A stretch of DNA of 63,265 nucleotides from an uncultured bacterium (GTDB taxonomy: Bacteria > Bdellovibrionota_C > UBA2361 > CALJRW01), in NCBI GenBank assembly GCA_937976335.1, contig CALJRW010000108.1, positions 1 through 63,265 on the forward strand, in the 5' to 3' direction. Of this stretch, positions 63,164-63,265 are shown piece after piece. Below the pieces are notes generated by a model that did not search any database, was not told the DNA's origin, and saw only the letters and a list, made by a program, of their open reading frames with translations. How positions within the stretch are numbered: position 1 is the first letter of the stretch; the number at the start of each line of letters is the position of its first letter. Both the position numbers and the translations under genes were made by a program.

Positions 63164-63265
63164 TTAAAACTTTGAATTTAAAGTATTGAAGCAATTATTT
63201 TTCAGTTTTTGAGATAATTTAGAGTTAAATTTCTCAAAAACCTCAGCAAAAGATACAACTTCCCT
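63164..63265 (-). CDS. Possible C-terminal end of an unidentified gene
   Basis: The minus strand is open from the window edge to a stop at 63164-63166, giving 33 residues (EVVSFAEVFEKFNSKLSQKL and a short tail). The composition is plausible for a coding region, but it is too short to identify and may be chance. Confidence 0.25.
   Translation of the reverse strand, partial: REVVSFAEVFEKFNSKLSQKLKNNCFNTLNSKF

Overview
The window is AT-rich, Gram-negative bacterial chromosome. Lipopolysaccharide-type features (two Wzm/Wzt exporters, an O-antigen ligase-like protein, GT-C glycosyltransferases) sit beside housekeeping blocks in a proteobacterial style: rpsP-trmD-RNA methyltransferase, and rpmF-plsX-fabG-acpP-nrdR-ribE-ribBA. 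The gene orders recall deltaproteobacteria or Bdellovibrio-like lineages, but I cannot fix the taxon from sequence alone. I saw no rRNA, tRNA, CRISPR array, integrase or transposase.

Region 1 (1-29.3 kb) is a large surface-polysaccharide island. It holds five or so GT-C-like membrane proteins, soluble GT2 and GT4 glycosyltransferases, two complete ABC exporters (5.6-7.8 kb and 27.1-29.2 kb) whose ATPases have C-terminal sugar-binding extensions, seven methyltransferases of several families, a hexapeptide acyltransferase, an MBOAT/AlgX-like O-acetylation pair, a flippase-like protein and a GDP-fucose synthase. Strand changes frequently, as expected for a modular, often exchanged locus.

Region 2 (29.3-38.1 kb) is core: hypoxanthine phosphoribosyltransferase, an M48 lipoprotein protease, ffh, metG and an acyl-activating enzyme resembling the plant AAE17/18 type, with several unrecognised proteins between them.

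Region 3 (38.2-45.1 kb) is the most unusual part. A secreted TIM-barrel-like protein converges on a regulator that fuses a TrmB-type HTH to a VanX-like D-Ala-D-Ala dipeptidase domain lacking its zinc ligands. Divergent from the regulator are a D-amino-acid-oxidase-like flavoprotein and two tandem D-Ala-D-Ala-ligase paralogues, the first with altered catalytic residues. The parts list parallels vanHAX (oxidoreductase, ligase, dipeptidase), with the dipeptidase apparently turned into a sensor. I propose a D-amino-acid dipeptide or modified peptidoglycan-precursor system; this is inference.

Region 4 (45.3-63.3 kb) is housekeeping: rpsP, trmD, an RNA methyltransferase, a frameshifted pseudopilin, uppP, a Ca2+/cation antiporter, a MazG-like protein, a receiver-domain protein, a lysine-rich histone-H1-like protein, RidA, an O-antigen ligase, riboflavin genes (the RibB half of RibBA looks inactive), nrdR, and acyl-carrier/phospholipid genes ending in rpmF. 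A dispersed hairpin repeat occurs near 49.95 kb and 62.95 kb, the latter inside a roughly 780-base gene-poor end rich in inverted repeats.
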